Shown here: positions 1 to 6,559 of the stretch, in pieces | Position numbering within the stretch: position 1 is the stretch's first letter | Layout of the letters: every line of letters begins with the position of its first letter | Origin: Winogradskyella sp. UBA3174 | GTDB taxonomy: Bacteria > Bacteroidota > Bacteroidia > Flavobacteriales > Flavobacteriaceae | Reading direction: 5' to 3' | Assembly (NCBI RefSeq): GCF_002364335.1 | Contig: NZ_DEXW01000068.1 | Location: 1-8,256 of the forward strand | Length of the DNA stretch: 8,256 bases | Notes under the pieces: generated by a model | Told to the model about the DNA's origin: nothing | Databases searched by the model: none | What the model saw: only the letters and a program-made list of their open reading frames with translations | Position numbers and translations under genes: made by a program

Positions 1-9
1 TTCTATTCA

Positions 10-75
10 GTTTTTATTTACTAAATTAAGTTCTTAATAACGCAACTAACCATACACATCACGTTGGCAACAATT
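10..75 (+). repeat. attC-like palindromic site 1 (right part, truncated by window edge)
   Basis: Only the right arm is inside the window. It carries GCAACTAACC at 42-51, the inner box ATACAC at 52-57, a 5-nt spacer and the outer box GTTGGCAACA at 63-72. The stretch 10-68 closely resembles the right half of the site at 7692-7835 (a shared TTTTATTT run, CTAAATTA, and then the same GCAACTAACCATACACA). The predicted crossover is between G63 and T64. The outer box GTTGGCAACA is the exact reverse complement of TGTTGCCAAC at 1769-1778, at the far end of the next gene unit. Assignment as attC-like is inference from structure; the left arm is missing. Confidence 0.7.
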
Positions 76-172
76 AGAAATCCCCACAGCTTTTTAAAAC
101 TTGCTCGAACAATCCGATAAAATACATTTAGTCATTCCTCATATATGAAAAACAAAGGAAATTAATAAAATA

Positions 173-718
173 CTAATCGACCATTTCCTTGGCCAACTCA
201 TCTATTCTTTTTTGTTTTGCATCTGAAGGATGTCCTGTTTCTGCATAAATTTTAAGGTCAATCATAACCATATTAATTAGCTTTTCAATTTGCTTTTTCA
301 TCATGCCTTTCATTAAAGTGCCCATTATACCAGAAACTTCAAATGTCATTACCATAACTATTTTAGACTGATTTTCACCAACCGATAAAACAGTCCAATT
401 GTTTGATACTTTATCTACAAAACCAGGTAAGCCTCCTACCACATCATATGCTAAGTTCATTTTTTCATCATCATAATTTGTCAGCTTTTCATCTACTTTA
501 TTAAACCCTTTGGCATTTAAATCACATGAACGTGCATCACACGTTGCTCCTTCAAACTGTGCCGTTCCCGAACCCGAAGAATGATCTACTGAGGTTGACC
601 ATTTATAAGCATCCGCAAATTGTTTGCCTGCTATTTCCCACAGTTTTTCTACCGAAACATTAATTGTATCACTTTCTTTGTTAAGAGTAAACCCTTTCTT
701 TTTTTTGTTTTGTCCCAT
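173..718 (-). CDS. SRPBCC (START-like) family protein, probably exported; start uncertain
   Basis: The 181-residue product resembles small SRPBCC/polyketide-cyclase-like proteins, which form a hydrophobic ligand pocket. Alternating strands include NWTVLSVG and KIVMVMTFEVSG at about residues 106-129. A long C-terminal amphipathic helix follows from about 134 to 159 (MKGMMKKQIEKL, then MIDLKIYAETG). The ligand is unknown. The annotated ATG is at 716-718, but the same frame is open upstream to a TAA at 782-784. That extension encodes a textbook signal peptide: after ATA at 770-772 it reads KKAIGLLSVLLILTTIT before MGQ. There is no ATG, GTG or TTG in the extension, so either ATA is the start or an original ATG has mutated. 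The gene follows the AraC-type regulator gene in the same direction, 61 bp from its stop to the ATA, so the two are probably cotranscribed. Family assignment is moderate. Confidence 0.75.
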   Translation of the reverse strand: MGQNKKKKGFTLNKESDTINVSVEKLWEIAGKQFADAYKWSTSVDHSSGSGTAQFEGATCDARSCDLNAKGFNKVDEKLTNYDDEKMNLAYDVVGGLPGFVDKVSNNWTVLSVGENQSKIVMVMTFEVSGIMGTLMKGMMKKQIEKLINMVMIDLKIYAETGHPSDAKQKRIDELAKEMVD

Positions 719-833
719 TGTTATAGTTGTTAGTATTAATAAAACGGATAATAATCCAATTGCTTTTTTTATTTGTATTCTTTAAAACAAATATCCGGAC
801 AATGGAAAGGAATTACTTTCTGTAAACGCTCAA

Positions 834-1676
834 CTATTTTCTAATTTGGTCCAAGCGGTATTTTGATGGGGAAATTTGAAAATGGTCTTGAAAGCTTGCC
901 GAAAATGTAGTCACATCAAGAAATCCACTATCATAAGCAATAGCCGCAATAGCCGAATTGTTTGACAACAATAATGTAGCAGAATGTTCTAACCTGCGTA
1001 TTTTAATGTAACGTGCAGGGGTTTCGGAATAAACTTGTATAAATTTTCTTTTAAAGGTTGATAAGCTCATATTGCAAATAAAAGCCAATTGCTCCATTGA
1101 AATATTGTTGAACAAATTATTTTCTACTGCTTGCTTAAATTCAACCGAAATTGTGGAGAACAATTCCGACAACATATTTTGAACATCCAAATACTTTTCT
1201 GATTTCAGCAGAATAAGTATGAGTTCTTTTAATTTAATAATGCTTAATTCATCATCAATTAAAGATGGATTGTTAAAGTATATAAAAAGGGAATTGATGA
1301 ACTGGTCTACTAGTTCGTTTGAAATAAATTTCTCAGGGTGTTTATTGCTATCTTTTCTTAAAAAAGAAGGAATATCATCTTTATAAATATCTATTAAAAC
1401 ATCACGGTGTAAATAAACAAGCACAATTTCACACTCATTTTTATCTGTAGTACATATAAGTTTTTGAACATAACTTCCACAATTTTTGGCCAAAGCCTCT
1501 TTAGCTCCTATTTTGTGAATACCTCTGGCATCAATACTTTCTAAACCCCCTTCTTTTACATAAAAAAAGCAGGCCACATCTTCTACTCTCCCCTGCATTG
1601 TTAATGGGGTTTTAAAAACCGTGTTTTGAAAAAGAGGTTTACCTCTAAATTCTATAATGTTATTGTTTAAAATCAT
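834..1676 (-). CDS. AraC/XylS family transcriptional regulator (ExsA-like)
   Basis: This 280-residue protein has normal AraC-family length. Residues about 15-110 form a cupin-like N-terminal sensor of the ExsA type, with GAKEALAKNCGSYVQKL at about 57-73 as the recognisable stretch. Residues about 185-277 are the double helix-turn-helix DNA-binding domain. The first HTH is MEQLAFICNMSLSTFKRKF; the second is IAAIAYDSGFLDVTTFSASF followed by the family signature FQISPSKYR. It should bind DNA near its own promoter or its target. The obvious candidate target is the SRPBCC gene immediately downstream on the same strand. Both genes run opposite to the cassette array, and its promoter must lie within the roughly 90 bp between its ATG and the palindrome at 1769. 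The inducer is unknown. Confidence 0.92.
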   Translation of the reverse strand: MILNNNIIEFRGKPLFQNTVFKTPLTMQGRVEDVACFFYVKEGGLESIDARGIHKIGAKEALAKNCGSYVQKLICTTDKNECEIVLVYLHRDVLIDIYKDDIPSFLRKDSNKHPEKFISNELVDQFINSLFIYFNNPSLIDDELSIIKLKELILILLKSEKYLDVQNMLSELFSTISVEFKQAVENNLFNNISMEQLAFICNMSLSTFKRKFIQVYSETPARYIKIRRLEHSATLLLSNNSAIAAIAYDSGFLDVTTFSASFQDHFQISPSKYRLDQIRK

Positions 1677-1768
1677 ATTACAAATATCAATACTAATATA
1701 GTTTAATACTTTCTGAAAAAGGCCAAATTAAAAATGGAATAAAAGGTGACCAAAGCGGAAAAAATAAC

Positions 1769-1973
1769 TGTTGCCAACAACGTGTATAAAACATACCTAA
1801 TAATTGCTATACCCAAAGGTAAGTGCTTATTTGCGAAGACCGCCAAATTTTTAAATTTGGCTTTCAAATAAAATAAGTAAAAACAAAATATAAAAATTCG
1901 GCTCTGTACTGAACTGAAAATATAGTACATTTAGACATGCTACGTTTCATACACAAACCCGTTGGCAACAAGC
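1769..1973 (+). repeat. attC-like palindromic site 2 (long form)
   Basis: The left outer box TGTTGCCAAC is at 1769-1778, followed by a 3-nt spacer and the inner box GTGTAT at 1782-1787. The right inner box ATACAC is at 1949-1954, followed by a 6-nt spacer and the outer box GTTGGCAACA at 1961-1970. The arms extend inward with AAAAC and CTAA-type pairing. The centre holds a nested hairpin at 1842-1861 with 9-bp stems (GCCAAATTT/AAATTTGGC). At about 200 bp it is the longest of the sites. It fills most of the 307-bp gap between the reversed AraC gene and the T9SS protein gene. The predicted crossover is between G1961 and T1962, 22 bp before the next start codon. Confidence 0.75.
1842..1861. repeat. 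Perfect hairpin nested in site 2
   Basis: GCCAAATTT and AAATTTGGC are separated by TT, giving a 9-bp stem with a 2-nt centre. Flanking CTTATTTG (1825-1832) and CAAATAA (1865-1871) can extend the pairing imperfectly. It sits at the apex of the large palindrome and is more likely part of its folded cruciform than a terminator, as no U-tract follows on either strand. Confidence 0.6.
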
Positions 1974-1983
1974 TCAAACCGAA

Positions 1984-4200
1984 ATGAAATATAAACTACT
2001 TATGCTATTTCTAACATTTACCATATTGTCTTATGCTCAGTGTTTTGATTGTGCCCAGAATATAGGAGGTTGGGTACATGACTATCCTGAAGATATTGAA
2101 AAAGTTTCAGATGGAATTATTTTCACAACTACCCAATCAAACTTTGACGAAGGGGTAATTTATAAATATGATTTTAATTGCAATTTAATTTGGTCTTATA
2201 ATTTTTTGGATGAATATGACGATATCGAAGCGTATAAAACTGCCGTGGATGAGCAAGACAATGTATATGTAATAGTAAATAATGATCAAGGCCAAGTTAA
2301 TATTGGAAGTACAACTATTGTAACTGGAATGAGCGTTGTAAAAATAAATGCCCAAGGACAACTAGTATGGAGCAGACCACTTGGTGGTCAACAAATTGGT
2401 ATTAATATACATTATTGGAATAATACAATATCCATAGTTGGAAGGTTTTTAACATCAATAAGTATAAACAATGAAATAAACTTAACAGGTAATGCAGAAG
2501 ATTATTATGTAGCTAAATTTGATTTAGATGGAAATTTGAATGAGGCAATAAATTTTGGTGGTAATGGAGAAGATGTTCTTATAGACTCTGAAATTGATAC
2601 GAACGGTAATTTATATATAACAGGAACAACCAACGATATTACCCATATTACCAAAATAAATACAGATTTAAACCAAGAATGGATTAATCAGATATCAAGT
2701 TACACAGGTAGCACATATCGGTATAATGCTTCAAACTTATATTATAATAATACGAATGATAAATTATACTTGTGGGGAAGTTATTATGATTCTGTAAATG
2801 TATTAGGCAACATTTTTACCGTAAGTAATTGTGAATGGGGCAGTTTATTGACTGAATTTTCTGCAAGTAATGGAAGTCTAGAAAATATTACGCCTATTGA
2901 TAATTGTTCAATATTGCCTTTACCAACAATTGGTGGTAACTGGAGAACTGATAACATCAGTAATGGTTATATGTATCATAAAAACAATGAACTTTTTGTT
3001 TTAACGAGTTTTAGATCTTCATTGACTTTTAGTAACGTAACAATAGAATCAACAATAACCAACAATGTTTACAATGAAGATTTAGTCCTATTTAAAGTTA
3101 ATCTTGAAAGTTTTGAAAAAGAATTTGTTTTACGTTCAACTGGCGAAAACTATTATCCAACCGCTGAATATGAAGATGGACCTGGTCCAATATTAATTGT
3201 AGATAATGATATATATTTGAGTGCATTCTTCGAAAGCTATCCAATGCAAATAAATGGCACTGAAATAACTAACAATAGTGGTAATAATAATACAGATGTT
3301 CTTTTTTACAAATACAAAACAGATCAAACGGATTTAGATGGTTTAATTTCCTTTGAAAACACCTGTTTGTCCGAAAGTACTTTGTTCGAAATTAATGGTG
3401 AATTTGATTCTGTTTTATGGAATTTTGATGATCCCATTTCTGGTGTCAATAATATGTCTACCATAACCAATCCTAGTCATACGTTCGTCAATAGCGGGAA
3501 TTATAATGTTACTGCATTGATTACTTGTGGAACAGAAATAGAAACCCTTAGTATCGAATTAGTCATTACTGATAACCCTATTGTAAATCAAATTACAAAT
3601 AGATTTAGCTGTGAAGATGTTTATGGAAGCCAAATTTCTAGTTCTTTTGATACATCTTCAATAGAAAGCGATATAATAGGGACCCAGTTAAATTTGACAT
3701 TTAAATATTTTGATGGTAATGGAATTGAATTACCAAGCCCTTTACCTAATCCGTTTTCCAATTCTATTGTGGGACAAGAAACTATTATAGTTAGAATAGC
3801 ATATAATGATAATTTGTCGTGTTTCTCGGAAGTCTCTTTCGACTTAATTGTTGAACCTCTTCCCGAAATTAATCAAATTAATAATATCTATGCATGTGAC
3901 GATGATAATGACGGAATCACCGAGTTTGATATCAGCAATATAGAAAGTACAATTTTAGGCGGACAAACTGAAATGGAAATTATTTTTTTTCGTGAAAATG
4001 GGTCACAATTACCTAATCCAATGCCTAATTCAATTCTAAACACAGTTCCCAATCAAGAAACTGTAACAGCTAGAGTAACTAATCCCACTACTGATTGCTT
4101 TAAGGAAATTTCTTTCGATTTAATTGTAAATTCCTTGCCAATAGCTAATTCATTAAACGTTTTATTTGGATGTGACGATAACAATGATGGGGTTTCATAA
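1984..4200 (+). CDS. N-terminal portion of the interrupted T9SS surface protein
   Basis: This 738-residue open frame begins MKYKLLMLFLTFTILSYAQ, a clear Sec signal peptide with a probable cut after SYA. Residues about 30-450 contain spaced motifs of the kind seen in SBBP/PQQ-like propeller repeats, for example VVKINAQGQLVWSRPLGG and AKFDLDGNLNEAINFGG. A PKD-type fold follows, with the marker VLWNFDDP and then NPSHTFVNSGNYNVT. Two complete ~93-residue repeats and the beginning of a third come next. The Asp/Asn-rich CDDDNDG segments look like calcium-binding loops. As it stands the polypeptide would be exported to the periplasm but would lack the C-terminal sorting signal needed to cross the outer membrane. 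Binding target unknown; an adhesin role is inferred from architecture only. Confidence 0.8.
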   Translation: MKYKLLMLFLTFTILSYAQCFDCAQNIGGWVHDYPEDIEKVSDGIIFTTTQSNFDEGVIYKYDFNCNLIWSYNFLDEYDDIEAYKTAVDEQDNVYVIVNNDQGQVNIGSTTIVTGMSVVKINAQGQLVWSRPLGGQQIGINIHYWNNTISIVGRFLTSISINNEINLTGNAEDYYVAKFDLDGNLNEAINFGGNGEDVLIDSEIDTNGNLYITGTTNDITHITKINTDLNQEWINQISSYTGSTYRYNASNLYYNNTNDKLYLWGSYYDSVNVLGNIFTVSNCEWGSLLTEFSASNGSLENITPIDNCSILPLPTIGGNWRTDNISNGYMYHKNNELFVLTSFRSSLTFSNVTIESTITNNVYNEDLVLFKVNLESFEKEFVLRSTGENYYPTAEYEDGPGPILIVDNDIYLSAFFESYPMQINGTEITNNSGNNNTDVLFYKYKTDQTDLDGLISFENTCLSESTLFEINGEFDSVLWNFDDPISGVNNMSTITNPSHTFVNSGNYNVTALITCGTEIETLSIELVITDNPIVNQITNRFSCEDVYGSQISSSFDTSSIESDIIGTQLNLTFKYFDGNGIELPSPLPNPFSNSIVGQETIIVRIAYNDNLSCFSEVSFDLIVEPLPEINQINNIYACDDDNDGITEFDISNIESTILGGQTEMEIIFFRENGSQLPNPMPNSILNTVPNQETVTARVTNPTTDCFKEISFDLIVNSLPIANSLNVLFGCDDNNDGVS

Positions 4201-4689
4201 TATTTTGAGACTTCGACTATTGAGAGTCAAGTCTTAAATGGACAAACAGGAATGTTAGTTAGTTATTTTGACCAAAACTCTATTCAATTATCAAACCCAT
4301 TACCTAATCCATTTACGAATTCCAATCCCTTTAATGAAGTTATAACTATAAGGGTTACCGACCTTAATTCAACTTGTTATGCTGAAACGACACTTCAATT
4401 GCAAACTGTGACACAACCAAATATAAATCAACCAGATAATTTATGTGCATGCGACCAAGGAAGTGGATATGCTGAATTTGATACATCAACTATAGAAGAA
4501 CAAATTATTGGTACTCAAGTTGGTTTAACAATAGAATATTATGATTCTAATAATAATTCGCTTCCAAGTCCTTTAACTGCATTATTTCAAAACACAGAGC
4601 CTTTTTCTCAAACCATAAACGTTAGAGTTGAAGATGCCACAAATCCAATTTGTTATTCAGAAACATCTTTTAACTTAATCGTAAATGAA
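3574..4689 (+). repeat. Four tandem protein-coding repeats of about 92-95 codons
   Basis: Units start at about 3574, 3859, 4135 and 4414. A consensus unit runs: LPxINQxNN, C(D/E)DDNDG, EFDxSxIESxIxGxQ, then YFDxNGxxLPxPLPNPFxN, then RVxDxxxxCxxExSFDLIV. The cysteines near the start and end of each unit are conserved and could form one disulfide per repeat. Divergence at the DNA level is considerable, so the repeats are old rather than freshly duplicated. The internal TAA lies in unit 3. Confidence 0.8.
4198..4200 (+). other. In-frame premature TAA in the T9SS protein gene
   Basis: The stop is at codon 739 of 1,136. Upstream and downstream frames are identical, and the downstream codons keep the repeat consensus and the intact sorting domain. 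A G-to-T change in a GAA codon would explain it, since sister repeats carry Glu near this position. Confidence 0.85.
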
Positions 4690-5391
4690 TTGCCTGAAAT
4701 CAATTTAGAAGAAGAATACTTCATTTGTAATTTAGAACCCTCAATTTCGTTAACCGTAAACTCTGGTTTTAATTCATATAGTTGGTTCTTTGAAGATGGA
4801 ACTTTAATTTCAAATGCATACAACGTAGAAATAACAGAAGAAGGCAGCTATACTTTAACTGTTAACCAAATTGAAAATGATCTTACTTGTCAAAATTCAT
4901 TTACATTTAGTCTTGTTCGTTCGGAGTTACCAGAAATACAGCAAGTAAATTATGGAGAATTAGGAAATAATTTTATTGAAATAATTGCTTCAGGTAATGG
5001 TGATTTCGAGTATTCAATTGATGGTATAAATTATCAAGACAATAATTATTTCCCAGATATTCAAGGAGGAACTTACAATGTTTATGTTAGAGATAAAGAA
5101 GGATGCGGAGAAGATTCAAAAGAAGTTACAATAATTGATTACCCAAAGTTCTTCACCCCAAACAACGACGGATATAACGACTTTTGGCAAGTAAAAGGAA
5201 TAAATAAATTTCCAAATTCAAAAATTTCAATTTTTGACAGATATGGAAAATTATTAACTCAATTATCATCGAATGATGTCGGTTGGGATGGAAATTATAA
5301 TGGGAAAGGAATGTTGTCTAACGACTATTGGTTCAAAGCTAATCTTGGAAATGGAACAAATTTTTCAGGCCATTTTTCATTGAAAAGATAA
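4252..5391 (+). CDS. C-terminal portion with T9SS type B / gliding motility-associated sorting domain
   Basis: This 379-codon ATG-initiated frame is in the same reading frame as the preceding piece. The in-frame extension from 4201 continues the third repeat (YFETSTIESQVLNGQTG), showing it was once one gene. It contains the rest of repeat 3, repeat 4, Ig/PKD-like stretches (GFNSYSWFFEDGTLI, then GSYTLTVN; GDFEYSIDGINYQD, then GGTYNVYVRDKEGC) and the sorting domain. Diagnostic residues there are FFTPNNDGYNDFW, ISIFDRYGKLL, GWDGNYNGKGM and DYWF, ending FSGHFSLKR. If translated alone from ATG 4252 it would have no signal peptide, so it is probably not functional by itself. The gene ends 5 bp before the palindrome at 5397. 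Confidence 0.8.
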   Translation: MLVSYFDQNSIQLSNPLPNPFTNSNPFNEVITIRVTDLNSTCYAETTLQLQTVTQPNINQPDNLCACDQGSGYAEFDTSTIEEQIIGTQVGLTIEYYDSNNNSLPSPLTALFQNTEPFSQTINVRVEDATNPICYSETSFNLIVNELPEINLEEEYFICNLEPSISLTVNSGFNSYSWFFEDGTLISNAYNVEITEEGSYTLTVNQIENDLTCQNSFTFSLVRSELPEIQQVNYGELGNNFIEIIASGNGDFEYSIDGINYQDNNYFPDIQGGTYNVYVRDKEGCGEDSKEVTIIDYPKFFTPNNDGYNDFWQVKGINKFPNSKISIFDRYGKLLTQLSSNDVGWDGNYNGKGMLSNDYWFKANLGNGTNFSGHFSLKR

Positions 5392-5396
5392 AGCCG

Positions 5397-5537
5397 GTTG
5401 CCAACACCGTGTATAATTAATTGCTAGAGTGTCTATGTGCTAATCGGAAAATTCTCTGTATTTCCCTCAAGCCCGTCCCCTTTTGCTATCTTTAATCCCA
5501 ACGCAATTAACCATACACAATCACGTTGGCGTTAATT
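5397..5537 (+). repeat. attC-like palindromic site 3
   Basis: The left outer box GTTGCCAAC is at 5397-5405, followed by the 3-nt spacer ACC and GTGTATAATTAATTGC at 5409-5424. On the right, GCAATTAACCATACAC at 5503-5518 pairs with it at all but two positions. A 6-nt spacer and the outer box GTTGGCG at 5525-5531 follow. The left outer box matches GTTGGCAAC of site 2 across the cassette-2 gene. The right box GTTGGCG matches CGCCAAC of site 4 across the methyltransferase gene. The predicted crossover is G5525/T5526. The site starts 5 bp after the TAA of the upstream gene. Confidence 0.8.
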
Positions 5538-5563
5538 ATAACGATAAATAATTTAATAACGAT

Positions 5564-6295
5564 ATGAAAATTAAAAAGGCTTTATTATACGTTCCTTCCA
5601 TGTTTTTTCCAGGATATACGGAATCTTTTAGTAGATTGTATCATAGTTTTAAGCATGAAAAAGATTCTTTTAAAATCAAAAAATCCTCTAATATTTTTAA
5701 TGATATTTATGAAAAAAATCTTTGGGGAAAAGATTTTGAATCTAAATCAGGGGGAGGTTCAACAATAGAAGGAACTGTTACCATTCGAGAACAATTGCCG
5801 AAAGCCTTATCCAAATATTCTATAAGCACAATGCTTGATATACCATGTGGTGATTATAATTGGATGAAAGAGGTAAAAAAAGATTGCGACTATATTGGTG
5901 CTGATATTGTTTCAAAAGTGGTGGAAAGAAATCAACAATTGTACTCATCAGAAACAGTTCATTTTCAACGAATGGATTTAACAAAAGATTTATTGCCTAA
6001 AGTTGATCTTATTTTTTGTAAAGATTGCTTACAGCATTTGTCCGAAGAAAAAGTAAAGGAAGCTATTAATAATATTAAAAGAAGTAATTCTAAATATTTG
6101 TTGGTAACGTCTTATCCAAAGACGTGGCGCAATTATGACATATATGAAGGGGGATATCAACCTTTAAATTTATTGATCAAACCGTATTTTTTAAAAAAGT
6201 TCATATTAAAGATAAAGGAAGAATCAAAAGCTGCTGATATCGAAGTTGACAAAACAATGTATCTATTTGATATTAAGGCATTACTATTATTTTAA
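5564..6295 (+). CDS. Class I SAM-dependent methyltransferase
   Basis: The 243-residue protein has a Rossmann-type methyltransferase core. Motif I, binding S-adenosylmethionine, is TMLDIPCGDYNWM at about 89-101. The strand-2 acidic residue that holds the ribose lies in DYIGADIV at about 108-115. Motif II is near FQRMDLTKDLLPKVDLIFC (about 134-152), followed by KDCLQHL, and strand 5 is KYLLVTSYP (about 173-181). The N-terminal 70 residues precede a GGGSTIEG loop and resemble methyltransferases often found in glycan or surface-polysaccharide loci. The substrate cannot be told from sequence. There is no signal peptide, so it acts in the cytoplasm. The ATG lies only 38 bp after the predicted crossover of site 3 and no convincing promoter fits between, so transcription probably comes from the site itself or from read-through. 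It ends 25 bp before site 4. Confidence 0.88.
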   Translation: MKIKKALLYVPSMFFPGYTESFSRLYHSFKHEKDSFKIKKSSNIFNDIYEKNLWGKDFESKSGGGSTIEGTVTIREQLPKALSKYSISTMLDIPCGDYNWMKEVKKDCDYIGADIVSKVVERNQQLYSSETVHFQRMDLTKDLLPKVDLIFCKDCLQHLSEEKVKEAINNIKRSNSKYLLVTSYPKTWRNYDIYEGGYQPLNLLIKPYFLKKFILKIKEESKAADIEVDKTMYLFDIKALLLF

Positions 6296-6319
6296 GCGAG
6301 AGATATTTAAAAAAACTAC

Positions 6320-6453
6320 CGCCAACATTGTATATAAAAAATAACGGAGTAAGTGCTAAAACGAAAGTATAAACATAAAATAAAGGTCAGTGATAAACCG
6401 AAAAATTAGCACTTAAAAATCCGCTAGTTTTCATATACTAACCGTTGTAATGC
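6320..6453 (+). repeat. attC-like palindromic site 4 (divergent boxes)
   Basis: The left outer box CGCCAAC is at 6320-6326, followed by a 3-nt spacer and GTATAT at 6330-6335. The right inner box ATATAC is at 6433-6438, followed by a 5-nt spacer and GTTGTAATGC at 6444-6453. The arms pair far inward, ending in the perfect 9-bp pair AAGTGCTAA (6351-6359) and TTAGCACTT (6406-6414). The inner box has changed from GTGTAT to GTATAT with the matching change on the other arm, a covariation that supports selection on the folded form. Its own outer boxes pair over only 4 bp. Each pairs fully with the neighbouring site across a gene. The predicted crossover is G6444/T6445. Confidence 0.8.
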
Positions 6454-6559
6454 ATTTGGCTAAACTAATGAGCATTTTTACAAACCAAACAACCTACTTT
6501 ACTCATTTATACTTTTAGATTAAAAATAAGCTGAATAGATTAGTGGAAAATTAACAACG

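Larger units (their letters stand above)
1984..5391 (+). pseudogene. Large secreted PKD/repeat protein with T9SS type B sorting domain, interrupted by one in-frame TAA
   Basis: Read through the TAA at 4198-4200, the frame is 1,136 codons long and otherwise intact. It encodes a signal peptide (about 1-19), a beta-propeller-like N-terminal region with repeated D-x-x-G-N-L/x-Y/W units (about 30-450), a PKD-type domain (about 465-530), four tandem 92-95-residue repeats (531-902), two further Ig/PKD-like stretches (about 903-1050) and a C-terminal gliding-motility/T9SS type B domain (about 1054-1135). The stop falls in repeat 3. Sister repeats read NDGITEF and GYAEF where this one reads NDGVS-stop-YF, so a single GAA-to-TAA change is the simplest cause. 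No frameshift is needed. The sorting domain is cut off from the rest, so secretion through T9SS should fail unless the stop is an error or is read through. The start is the first ATG, 22 bp after the crossover point of site 2. Confidence 0.8.

Noticed and set aside
788..1688. Shared motif GATATTTG just upstream of both reversed genes (788-795 and 1681-1688, minus strand)
   Set aside because: It is one mismatch from TAnnTTTG, but the copy before the AraC gene sits 5 nt from the ATG, too close for a normal promoter. An 8-mer this AT-rich recurs by chance.
1703..1930. Minus-strand 75-codon open frame
   Set aside because: It lies mostly inside palindromic site 2, has low-complexity hydrophobic content typical of AT-rich translation and matches no known family. 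The palindrome explains the sequence.
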